Origin: Phytopseudomonas daroniae
Lineage (GTDB): Bacteria > Pseudomonadota > Gammaproteobacteria > Pseudomonadales > Pseudomonadaceae
DNA: 64,000 bases
Assembly (NCBI RefSeq): GCF_004327285.1
Contig: NZ_QJUI01000017.1
Span: 59,924 to 123,923 of the forward strand
Reading direction: 5' to 3'
In this document: positions 34,585 through 42,406 of the stretch, piece after piece
How positions within the stretch are numbered: the first letter of the stretch is position 1
How the letters are laid out: every line of letters starts with the position of its first letter
Notes under the pieces: generated by a model
The model's database searches: none
Seen by the model: only the letters and a program-made list of their open reading frames with translations
What the model was told of the DNA's origin: nothing
Made by a program: the position numbers and the translations under genes

Positions 34585-35415
34585 TCAACCCTTGACCGCA
34601 CCGGCCGTGAGGCCGCGCAGGAAATACTTGCCCGCCACGATGTACACCAGCAGGGTCGGCAGCCCGGCGATCATCGCCGCGGCCATGTCCACGTTGTATT
34701 CCTTGGCCCCGGTGCTGGTGTTCACCAGGTTGTTGAGGGCCACGGTGATCGGCTGCGCGTCGCCACTGGCGAACACCACACCGAACAGAAAATCGTTCCA
34801 GATCTGGGTGAACTGCCAGATCAGGCAGACCATGATGATCGGCAGCGACATGGGCAGCAGGATGCGCCCGAAGATGGTGAAGAAGCCGGCACCGTCTAGG
34901 CGCGCCGCCTTGACCAGGGCATCCGGCACGCTGACGTAGAAGTTGCGGAAGAACAGCGTGGTGAAGGCGATGCCATAGACCACGTGGATCAGCACCAGGC
35001 CCGTGGTGGTATTCGCCAGGCCGAACTTGCCGAGGGTGAACGAGGCTGGCAGCAACACCGTCTGGAACGGCAGGAAGCAGCCGAACAGCAACAAGCCGAA
35101 GAACAGCTGCGAGCCACGGAAGCGCCACATCGACAGCACGTAGCCATTCAGGGCGCCGACCGCCGTGGAAATCAGCACGGCCGGCACGGCGATCTTCACC
35201 GAGTTCCAGAAGTAGCCACCGACCACATCCCAGGCCTTGACCCAGCCGATCAGGGTGAACGCTTCGGGCCAGGACAGCAGGTTACCGGCACGCACATCCT
35301 CGGGGGTCTTGAAGCTGGTCAGCAGCATCACGATCAGCGGCACCAGGTACAGCGCCGCGGCGAACAGCAGGGTGGCGTAGATCGCCACACGGCTTGGGCT
35401 GAAGGCTCTAGTCAT
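34585..35415 (-). CDS. gtsC: Glucose ABC transporter permease
   Basis: The 276-residue protein has six membrane helices and the permease EAA-type loop (VPDALVKAARLDGAGFFTIFGRILLPMSLP), typical of MalG-like subunits. It overlaps gtsB by eight bases, and with GtsB it forms the channel for glucose across the inner membrane. The C-terminus GLTAGAVKG is the common end of this family. Length is normal. Confidence 0.93.
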   Translation of the reverse strand: MTRAFSPSRVAIYATLLFAAALYLVPLIVMLLTSFKTPEDVRAGNLLSWPEAFTLIGWVKAWDVVGGYFWNSVKIAVPAVLISTAVGALNGYVLSMWRFRGSQLFFGLLLFGCFLPFQTVLLPASFTLGKFGLANTTTGLVLIHVVYGIAFTTLFFRNFYVSVPDALVKAARLDGAGFFTIFGRILLPMSLPIIMVCLIWQFTQIWNDFLFGVVFASGDAQPITVALNNLVNTSTGAKEYNVDMAAAMIAGLPTLLVYIVAGKYFLRGLTAGAVKG

Positions 35416-36316
35416 GGCGTTTACCCCGCAGTTCCGAGTAGAGATAGGGCACCAGAATCGCCAGGATCGCGCCGAGCATCATCATCGCGCTGGCCGAGCC
35501 GATGCCCATCTGGCCGCGGCTGAAGGTGAAGTTGTACATGAACATCGCCGGCAGATCGGAGGCGTAGCCGGGACCGCCCGCAGTCATCGCCGCCACCAGG
35601 TCGAAGCTCTTGATGGCGATATGGGCGAGGATCATCACCGCGCTGAAGAACACCGGCCGCAGACTCGGCAGCACGATGCGCAGGTAGATGGTCGGCAGGC
35701 TGGCGCCGTCCACCTGGGCCGCCCGGATGATCGATTGATCGACGCTGCGCAGCCCCGCCAGGAACAGCGCCATGACGAAGCCCGAGGCCTGCCACACGGC
35801 AGCGATCACCAGGCAGTAGACGACCCGATCCTGATCCACCAGCCAGTCCAGGCGAAAGCCTTCCCAGCCCCAGTCGCGCAGCATCTTGTCCAGCCCGAGG
35901 CCGGGGTTGAGCAGCCACTTCCAGGCGGTACCGGTGACGATCATCGACAGCGCCATGGGATACAGATAGATGGTGCGGATGAAACCTTCACGACGAATGC
36001 GCTGATCCAGCAACACCGCGAGCAACACGCCGATGACCAGGCTGATGCCGATGAACATGCCGCCGAACACCATCAGGTTCTTGCTCGCCACCCACCAGCG
36101 GTCGTTGTCCATCAGCCGCACGTACTGCTGCAGACCAACCCACTTGTAGCTGGGCATGAAGCTGGAGTTGGTGAACGACAGCACCAGCGTCCAGAGGATG
36201 TAGCCGTAGAAGCCGACCAGCACCACCAGCATGCTCGGCGCCAACACCAGCTTGGGTAGCCAGCGCTGCAGCGCGTCGAAGGGTGAAGCCTTGCCGATTA
36301 CCGTCGTGACACTCAT
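35408..36316 (-). CDS. gtsB: Glucose ABC transporter permease
   Basis: The 302-residue protein is a MalF/UgpA-type permease with an N-terminal membrane helix at about residue 28 (LVVLVGFYGYILWTLVLSF) and the EAA-like loop VDQSIIRAAQVDGASLPTIYLRIVLPSLRP. It pairs with GtsC. The 120-base gap before it, unlike the tight junctions elsewhere in the operon, holds a stem-loop that may lower its expression relative to GtsA. Confidence 0.93.
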   Translation of the reverse strand: MSVTTVIGKASPFDALQRWLPKLVLAPSMLVVLVGFYGYILWTLVLSFTNSSFMPSYKWVGLQQYVRLMDNDRWWVASKNLMVFGGMFIGISLVIGVLLAVLLDQRIRREGFIRTIYLYPMALSMIVTGTAWKWLLNPGLGLDKMLRDWGWEGFRLDWLVDQDRVVYCLVIAAVWQASGFVMALFLAGLRSVDQSIIRAAQVDGASLPTIYLRIVLPSLRPVFFSAVMILAHIAIKSFDLVAAMTAGGPGYASDLPAMFMYNFTFSRGQMGIGSASAMMMLGAILAILVPYLYSELRGKRHD

Positions 36317-36406
36317 CGGGCATTACCAGTGTGAAGATGAAATTCGGGTCGAACGCCGCCTACGACAGCGCTGAACGCCTGTCGCAGGTGGGCTTGGGAA
36401 AGATGC

Positions 36407-36429
36407 GCGGGCCGTCGATGGCGGCCCGC
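36407..36429 (-). repeat. Stem-loop between gtsA and gtsB
   Basis: A seven-base-pair GC stem (GCGGGCC / GGCCCGC) with a nine-base loop lies just after the gtsA stop codon, with no T-run. In binding-protein operons such structures protect the upstream message from decay and limit expression of the permease genes. Confidence 0.55.
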
Positions 36430-36436
36430 ATCACGC

Positions 36437-37705
36437 CTATTGAGCGGACTTGATCGCGGCGTAGATCTGCGCGCCGGCCTTGCTCGGGTCGGCGTTCTTC
36501 TCGCTCATGAAGTTGGTCACCACATCGAAGATCGCACCCTGCACCGCCAGGTTGGTGGCCATGCTGTGGGCCATGCTCGGCTCCAGCTTGCCGTTCTCGT
36601 CGGCTTCCTGGAAATCCTTCATGGAGGCCTGGGCGCAGCTGTCGAACTTGCTCATGTCCAGATCGGAACGTACCGGAATCGAGCCCTTGTTCTCGTTGAA
36701 AACGTACTGGAACTCGGGCTCCAGCGCGATACGCGCCAGTGCGTGCTGGGCGGCGACGTCACCTTCGTTCTTGAGCTTGAACATGGCCATGGAGTCGATG
36801 TTGTAGGTGTAGCTGCCGGCAGTACCGGGCATCGGTACGCACTGGTAGTCCTTGCCCGCGACCTTGCCGGCGGCCGTCCACTCGCTCTTGGCCCAGTCGC
36901 CCATGATCTGCATACCGGCCTTGCCATCGATGACCTCGGCCGTGGCCAGGTTCCAGTCACGACCAGCGCGGTTGTCGTCCATATAGGTGGAAAGCTTTTT
37001 CAGGGCGGTGAACACTTCGGTCATCTGCGCACTGGTGAGGGTCGCCTCGTCGTTCTCGACGAACGCCTTGTGATAGCCATCGGCCCCCATGATGCCGAGC
37101 ACCAGCCCTTCGAATACGGTGCTGTCCTGCCACGGCTGGCCACCATGGGCCAGAGGCACGAAACCAGCGGCCTTGAGTTTGTCGCCAGCGGCATAGAGCT
37201 CGTCGAGGGTGGTTGGAGGCTTCTCGATACCGGCCTTCTTGAATACTTCGGGGTTGATCCACAGCCAGTTGACGCGGTGGATGTTCACCGGCACGGCCAC
37301 GTAATGACCGTCGTATTGCATGGTGTTGGAGACGGTCTTGGAGAGCAGCCCGTCCCAGTTGTTGGCCTTGGCGACATCATCCAGCGGGCTGAGCAGATCC
37401 AGCGCACCCCACTCCTGCAGATCCGGCCCCTTGATCTGCGCGGCGCCGGGCGGATTGCCGGAAACCACACGGGTCTTCAGCACGGTCATCGCGGCAGAGC
37501 CTGCGCCACCGGCCACGGCGCTGTCCTTCCAGGTGAAGCCGTCCTTCTCGACCAGCTCACGCAGAACCTTCACGGCCGCAGCCTCGCCGCCGGACGTCCA
37601 CCAGTGCACGACTTCGACCGTACCTTTGGAGTCGGCTGCCAGGGCAGTGAGTGGGAACAACGAGGCGAGAGAAACGGCAGTAGCGAGACGGGTGATCGCG
37701 TTCAT
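36437..37705 (-). CDS. gtsA: Periplasmic glucose-binding protein
   Basis: The 422-residue protein has a signal peptide (MNAITRLATAVSLASLFPLTALAA) and a family 1 solute-binding domain beginning GTVEVVHWWTSGGEAAAVKVL, the exact signature of Pseudomonas glucose/mannose-binding GtsA. It collects glucose in the periplasm for GtsBCD. The ATG at 37705 with AAAGG upstream is preferred to the longer frame to 37735. A CA motif AACAACAAGAA lies just before the ribosome site (37716-37728). It follows the AGE epimerase gene by 114 bases. Confidence 0.95.
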   Translation of the reverse strand: MNAITRLATAVSLASLFPLTALAADSKGTVEVVHWWTSGGEAAAVKVLRELVEKDGFTWKDSAVAGGAGSAAMTVLKTRVVSGNPPGAAQIKGPDLQEWGALDLLSPLDDVAKANNWDGLLSKTVSNTMQYDGHYVAVPVNIHRVNWLWINPEVFKKAGIEKPPTTLDELYAAGDKLKAAGFVPLAHGGQPWQDSTVFEGLVLGIMGADGYHKAFVENDEATLTSAQMTEVFTALKKLSTYMDDNRAGRDWNLATAEVIDGKAGMQIMGDWAKSEWTAAGKVAGKDYQCVPMPGTAGSYTYNIDSMAMFKLKNEGDVAAQHALARIALEPEFQYVFNENKGSIPVRSDLDMSKFDSCAQASMKDFQEADENGKLEPSMAHSMATNLAVQGAIFDVVTNFMSEKNADPSKAGAQIYAAIKSAQ

Positions 37706-37715
37706 CGGAGTACCT

Positions 37716-37728
37716 TTCTTGTTGTTAT
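37716..37728 (-). promoter_or_regulatory. CA motif in the gtsA leader
   Basis: Minus-strand ATAACAACAAGAAAGG matches AAnAAnAA and overlaps the ribosome site of gtsA. Glucose uptake genes are reported Crc targets in Pseudomonas, so this is a likely Hfq-Crc site. Confidence 0.55.
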
Positions 37729-37819
37729 CGGGCAAGTCGTGGTGCTTGCGTTGCAGGGAGTTTAATCAGGCTTTGCTGGCAGCCAGGTAACGAAGGGATG
37801 CGCAAATGTCACCGCCCCG

Positions 37820-39052
37820 TTACATGGCCGCCAATGCCGTGGCCAGGCTCGGTGCCAGCGCCAGGCGCGGCAGTAGAACCGCCTGGTAAGCGTGATAGAG
37901 ATCGGGCTTTCCGGGCCAGATGCTGGCAGCCGGGTGGTTGTCGTTGTCGAGTTCGTGATGCCAGCTGCCGCCCTGCAGGTCGATGAAATAACTGGATGTG
38001 AATTCCCAGAACCGTCGATACCACTGCTCGTAGATGGCCTCGCCGGTGCGCCGCAGCAGCGCGGCGGCGGCCGCACTGGCTTCGGCCTGCACCCAGTGCA
38101 GCCGCGCCCGCACCACCGGCCGCCCCAACCAGTCGAGGTTGTAGACCAGTCCCGGCTCACCATCGGCATGCCAGGCGTCCCGACAGGCACTGGCGAACAG
38201 CCCGCGGGCATCCTCCAGCAGCCAGTCGGGCACGATGAGCCCGGCCTGCGCCAGCGCTGCCTCGAGATGCAGCAGCAAGCGCGCCCACTCGAAGCTGTGA
38301 CCTGGCGTGCTGCCATAGGGCCGAAATGGATCGGCGCGGTTATCGGCGTTGTATTCCGGTAAGGCCTGCCACTGCCGATCGAAATGCTCGACCACCACAT
38401 AACCACGGGAGGCGGCATGCTCGTGGATCAGACGCTCGACGATACGCAGCGCACGCTGCAGCCAGAGGGTATCTCCGCTGACGTCGGCCAGAGCGAGAAA
38501 GGCTTCGGTGGCGTGCATGTTGCTGTTGGCACCGCGGTAGGCTTCTTCCTGCGTCCAGTCGCTACTGAAACTCTCACGCAGCGCCCCCTCCTCCTCGCTC
38601 CAGAAATGTCTCTCGAGGATGGTGATCGCCTCATCCAGCAGCACCTCGGCTCCAGGCCTGGCGGCGGCTTGCGCGGAGCTGGCGGCCAGGGCCACGAAGG
38701 CATGCAGGTAGGCCGATTTGTCACCGCTACGGCTAGCATCGGCGAACCAGCCGCCCGCCACCTCGTCGCGCAACGCACCTTGCAGCGCGGCGACGCCGTG
38801 ATCGACCAGGTGGGCATAGCCGGGAACACCCTGGATATGGGCCAGGGCGAAACAGTGGGTCATGCGGGTGGTGTGGATCAACTCGGCAATGGCGCCTGAC
38901 GGCAGTCGGCCATGGGAATCGAGGGCGGCGAAGCCCTGCTCGACAGCCGAGGCCCTGGCGAACGGCAGGAGCCGCAAACCTTCGGTGTTCAGCCAGGCCC
39001 GGTGAGCCGGTTTCATCAACCAGCTGTCGGAGGGCAATGCAGGTGTTTTCAT
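37820..39052 (-). CDS. AGE/renin-binding-type sugar isomerase or epimerase
   Basis: The 410-residue protein is an all-alpha (alpha/alpha)6-barrel of the N-acylglucosamine 2-epimerase family. Visible motifs are RMTHCFALAH near residue 65, ANSNMHATEAFLALADV and the late GHSFEWARLLLHLE, holding the His residues used for proton transfer. Members include mannose isomerase and cellobiose epimerase; a link with the glucose uptake operon suggests conversion of mannose to fructose or a similar job. The ATG at 39052 is preferred to the frame up to 39136. Its leader GGAATAACAACA runs straight into the ATG, so a CA motif overlaps the ribosome site. Confidence 0.88.
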   Translation of the reverse strand: MKTPALPSDSWLMKPAHRAWLNTEGLRLLPFARASAVEQGFAALDSHGRLPSGAIAELIHTTRMTHCFALAHIQGVPGYAHLVDHGVAALQGALRDEVAGGWFADASRSGDKSAYLHAFVALAASSAQAAARPGAEVLLDEAITILERHFWSEEEGALRESFSSDWTQEEAYRGANSNMHATEAFLALADVSGDTLWLQRALRIVERLIHEHAASRGYVVVEHFDRQWQALPEYNADNRADPFRPYGSTPGHSFEWARLLLHLEAALAQAGLIVPDWLLEDARGLFASACRDAWHADGEPGLVYNLDWLGRPVVRARLHWVQAEASAAAAALLRRTGEAIYEQWYRRFWEFTSSYFIDLQGGSWHHELDNDNHPAASIWPGKPDLYHAYQAVLLPRLALAPSLATALAAM

Positions 39053-39064
39053 TGTTGTTATTCC
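39053..39064 (-). promoter_or_regulatory. CA motif at the AGE epimerase start
   Basis: The leader reads GGAATAACAACA directly before the ATG. It fits AAnAAnAA and leaves no other clear Shine-Dalgarno, so Hfq-Crc binding would cover the start. Confidence 0.5.
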
Positions 39065-39204
39065 GTAATGCGTGAACCGTAGGGTGGGTGACGCTTCATC
39101 CACCCACCAACCCACTCCCTCAGGGCTCCATGACAAGAGTCTAATGGCGACTCCGCATCATTCGAGTAACGAAGGCTGGCGGCTTTGTCACCATCCGGTG
39201 ACAT

Positions 39205-40662
39205 TCACTCAGGCGAACGTGGCAGTTGCAGCGTTACCCGCAACCCACCCTCGCGCAGGTTCTGCAGACTCACCTCGCCGCCATGGCTATGGGCGATATT
39301 GCGGGCGATGCCCAGCCCCAGGCCGTAGCCCTGCTGCTGCCCGGCCAGGCGGAAGTGCGGCTCGAACACCTGTTCCAGGCGCTGCTCGGGAACGCCCGGC
39401 CCTTCATCGTCGACGTGCAGCACATAAGCACCGTCGTCATCTTCAACGTACAGATGAGCGTTGTGGCCGTACTTGAGGGCGTTATCGATCAAGTTGCCAA
39501 TGCAGCGCCGCAGCGCCAGGGGCTTGCCCGGGTAGGCGATGCTGGCCTCGCCATGCAAGGTCACCCGGCCATTGCCGCCGGGCGCCAGGTAGGGCTCGAC
39601 CAGGCAATGCAGCAACTGGTTGAGATCCACAGGCTCGATATTTTCGTGGATGTCGGTGTCTTTCACGCACTGCAGAGCGCCCTTGACCAGCAGTTCCAGC
39701 TCATCCAGATCCCGGCCGAACTTGGTCTGCAGCCCCTCGTCGTCGAGCAGTTCCACGCGCAGACGCAGGCGCGTGATCGGCGTGCGCAGGTCGTGGGAAA
39801 TGGCGCTGAACAGTTGGGCACGCTCGGTCAGGTAACGGCTGATGCGCTCACGCATGGCATTGAAGGCGCGCCCTACTTCGACCACTTCACGCCCGCCGCC
39901 TTCGACCACCGGCTCGACGTCGGCACCCAGCGACATATGCCGCGCCGCCCGCGCCAGACGCTTGAGCGGACGGCTCTGCCAATGCACCAGAATGCCGATG
40001 AACAACAGCAGGAAACCACTGCTGAGCAGGATGAACCACAGCTGCTGGGTCGGCAGCACCGGTTCCTCCAGGCTGGTATAGGGTTCGGGCAACAGCGAGG
40101 CGATATACAGCCACTCGCCGGGCGCCAGCTGGATCTGCGTGACCAGCACCGGTGGATTGACCGGCTCCAGGGTCAGCGCGTAATGCGCCCAGGAGCGCGG
40201 CAATTCGTCGAGCTTCAGGCCGCCATTGAAGATACGCAGGTCGTCCGGGCTGACGAAGGTCACGGAAATGTCCGCGCTATTGCCCAGGGACTCGCGCAAC
40301 ACCTCGCTCACCGCCTGGGTCACCGCCTGCTTGCGCGGCGTGACCGGCAGCAGATGCATCGACAAGGGCCGGTCATTGAGGCTGACGACGAAACGCGTGC
40401 CGCCCATGCTGCGCAGCTGGTCGAGCACCAGGGGGCGGTAGGCCACCGGCAGCGAGCGAAAATAACGCACGCTGGCCGACATCGAATGGGCCAGGCTGCG
40501 CGCCGTGGTCACCAGCCCCTCGAGTTGCGTCGCTCGCAGCTGGGACAGCCAGATGGCGCTGGACAGCGCCTGGGCGACCAGCACCGAGAGCAGTGTCAGC
40601 AACAACATGCGCCCCAGCAACGAACGCGGAATCGGCAGCAGCCGACGCCAGTCAGCGCGCAT
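39205..40662 (-). CDS. gtrS: Sensor histidine kinase GtrS
   Basis: The 485-residue kinase has an N-terminal membrane helix (LLLTLLSVLVAQALSSAIWLSQL), a periplasmic sensor part of about 120 residues, a second helix (LWFILLSSGFLLLFIGILV), a HAMP domain, a dimerisation region with the phosphate-accepting His in FSAISHDLRTPITR and an ATPase domain with DEGPGVP and GYGLGLGIARNI. In P. aeruginosa GtrS senses 2-ketogluconate and 6-phosphogluconate and, with GltR, controls glucose uptake genes. It overlaps gltR by 11 bases. Confidence 0.93.
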   Translation of the reverse strand: MRADWRRLLPIPRSLLGRMLLLTLLSVLVAQALSSAIWLSQLRATQLEGLVTTARSLAHSMSASVRYFRSLPVAYRPLVLDQLRSMGGTRFVVSLNDRPLSMHLLPVTPRKQAVTQAVSEVLRESLGNSADISVTFVSPDDLRIFNGGLKLDELPRSWAHYALTLEPVNPPVLVTQIQLAPGEWLYIASLLPEPYTSLEEPVLPTQQLWFILLSSGFLLLFIGILVHWQSRPLKRLARAARHMSLGADVEPVVEGGGREVVEVGRAFNAMRERISRYLTERAQLFSAISHDLRTPITRLRLRVELLDDEGLQTKFGRDLDELELLVKGALQCVKDTDIHENIEPVDLNQLLHCLVEPYLAPGGNGRVTLHGEASIAYPGKPLALRRCIGNLIDNALKYGHNAHLYVEDDDGAYVLHVDDEGPGVPEQRLEQVFEPHFRLAGQQQGYGLGLGIARNIAHSHGGEVSLQNLREGGLRVTLQLPRSPE

Positions 40663-41386
40663 TGCCAGCCTGGGCGGTAACGGCGGCGGCCAGTTGGTAA
40701 CCGCTACCGCGCACGGTACGGATCAGGCGTGGTGGTTTGTCGGTATCGCGCAGGCGTTGACGCAGGCGGCTCACGGCCATGTCGACGATCCGCTCCAGCG
40801 GCATCACCTCGCGTCCGCGGGTGGCATTGCCGATGGTGTCGCGGTCGAGGATCTGCTGCGGATGATCGAGAAACAGCTTGAGCAGCGCGAAGTCGGCACC
40901 GGATAGCAGCACCTCCTCGCCGTCGAGATGGAACAACCGATGGCTGACCATATCCAGGCGCCACTCATCGAAGGTCAGCACGTCTGCAGCGCGCTCCTGG
41001 GAAAAGTGCACACGGCGCAGCAAAGCCTTGATGCGCGCCAGCAATTCGCGAGGGCTGAAGGGTTTGCCGAGGTAATCGTCAGCGCCCAGCTCCAGACCGA
41101 TCACCCGATCGGTCTCGTCGGAACTGGCGGTGAGCATGATGATCGGCACCTGGGCGAAACGCTGGTGCTCGCGCGTCCATCGGCACAGGCTGAAGCCGTC
41201 TTCGTCGGGCAGCATCACATCGAGAATCACCAGATCCGCACCGCCTTCGCACAACGCCTGGCGAAAGCCGGCGCCATCGGCCACGGTGCGCACCTGCAGG
41301 CCGGCACGACCGAGGTAGGTTTGCAGCAGCTCACGAATATCCTGGTCGTCGTCGACCAGCAGGATGGATTTTCCAGTTGGGCTCAC
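40652..41386 (-). CDS. gltR: OmpR-family response regulator GltR
   Basis: The 244-residue protein has a receiver domain with the phosphorylated Asp in DLVILDVMLPDEDGF and a winged-helix output domain (LLDHPQQILDRDTIGNATRG, SRLRQRLRD). It is the partner of GtrS and controls the glucose transport operon. The start codon is GTG at 41386: the overlapping ATG at 41388 is followed at once by a stop. AAGGAT lies at good spacing. The leader also has AACAAAAACAA, an A-rich CA motif at 41398-41410. Confidence 0.93.
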   Translation of the reverse strand: MSPTGKSILLVDDDQDIRELLQTYLGRAGLQVRTVADGAGFRQALCEGGADLVILDVMLPDEDGFSLCRWTREHQRFAQVPIIMLTASSDETDRVIGLELGADDYLGKPFSPRELLARIKALLRRVHFSQERAADVLTFDEWRLDMVSHRLFHLDGEEVLLSGADFALLKLFLDHPQQILDRDTIGNATRGREVMPLERIVDMAVSRLRQRLRDTDKPPRLIRTVRGSGYQLAAAVTAQAGNAR

Positions 41387-41397
41387 ATCGATAATCC

Positions 41398-41410
41398 TTG
41401 TTTTTGTTAT
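41398..41410 (-). promoter_or_regulatory. CA motif in the gltR leader
   Basis: ATAACAAAAACAAGG on the minus strand precedes the AAGGAT ribosome site of gltR. It matches the A-rich Hfq-Crc pattern. Confidence 0.45.
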
Positions 41411-41440
41411 CAGCGATGCTTGGACAAGCGAATCGAGTCT

Positions 41441-42406
41441 CTAACTCCGTAACAGATGCTGTTGTGCTGCAACCCCCGCGCCCATCAGACCAGGATACTC
41501 GGCAGTCACCAGCCACACCGGCAAATCATCGAAATAGTCGCTCATGCAGCCCTTGTCCCGCAGGCTGCGGGAGAAGCCGCTGGCCAGGAAGAAATCGGCA
41601 AAACGCGGCACCATGCCTCCGGCGATATACACACCGCCACGGGCACCCAGGGTCAGCACGTTGTTCCCGGCGACGCGACCGAGCAGGCAGCAGAAAAGCT
41701 CCAGCACGTTGACCGCCAGCGGCTCGCCCTCCAGCGCGGCGCGAGTCACCTGTGCCGCGCTCTGCAGCGCTGCGGGTTGACCGTCTACCGCGCAAGTCGC
41801 GCGGTACAGCGCCAGCAGCCCATTGCCACTCAGCGCGCCAGCCTCGGCGCTGACGTGCCCGAGCTGGCGATGCAGGGCCTGCCAGATCTGTGCCTCGCGG
41901 GCACTGCCAACCGGCAGATCGACATGCCCGCCCTCGCCCGGCAGCGCGTGCCAGCTGCCATCCGGCAATGCCAGCAGCGTGCCGACACCCAGGCCGGTGC
42001 CAGCGCCAATCACCACGGCCGGTCGCTGCGGCTGCGCCACGCCTGGGCAGACGGTGATGTATTCATCATTCTGCAGACGGGTCATGCCCAGGGCCATGGC
42101 CGAAAAATCGTTGATCAGCAGCAGCTCGCGCACCTGCAACTCGGCGCAGAACGCCGCGCGACTGATGCGCCATGGGTTGTTGGTGAAACGAAACGGGTCG
42201 ACCTCCACCGGGCCAGCGCAGGCCAGGCAGATGGTCTCTACCTCGCCAGGCACCAGGCCTTCGGTAGACATGTAGGCCTGGATGGCCTGTTCGACCGTCG
42301 CATGATCGGCGGTGGCCGACACGCGCACCGACTCCAGGCGCTCATCGCGCCACAAGGCGAAGCGCGCGTTGGTGCCGCCGATGTCGCCGACCAGCGCCAA
42401 ACTCAT
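41441..42406 (-). CDS. glk: Glucokinase
   Basis: The 321-residue enzyme starts MSLALVGDIGGTNARFALW, the ATP-binding phosphate-1 loop of bacterial glucokinases, and has the catalytic Asp in LLINDFSAMAL and VIGAGTGLGVGTLL. It phosphorylates glucose to glucose 6-phosphate. The ATG at 42406 overlaps the edd stop by four bases (ATGA), which settles the start; the frame up to 42547 is not used. Its length is normal for the family. Confidence 0.95.
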   Translation of the reverse strand: MSLALVGDIGGTNARFALWRDERLESVRVSATADHATVEQAIQAYMSTEGLVPGEVETICLACAGPVEVDPFRFTNNPWRISRAAFCAELQVRELLLINDFSAMALGMTRLQNDEYITVCPGVAQPQRPAVVIGAGTGLGVGTLLALPDGSWHALPGEGGHVDLPVGSAREAQIWQALHRQLGHVSAEAGALSGNGLLALYRATCAVDGQPAALQSAAQVTRAALEGEPLAVNVLELFCCLLGRVAGNNVLTLGARGGVYIAGGMVPRFADFFLASGFSRSLRDKGCMSDYFDDLPVWLVTAEYPGLMGAGVAAQQHLLRS

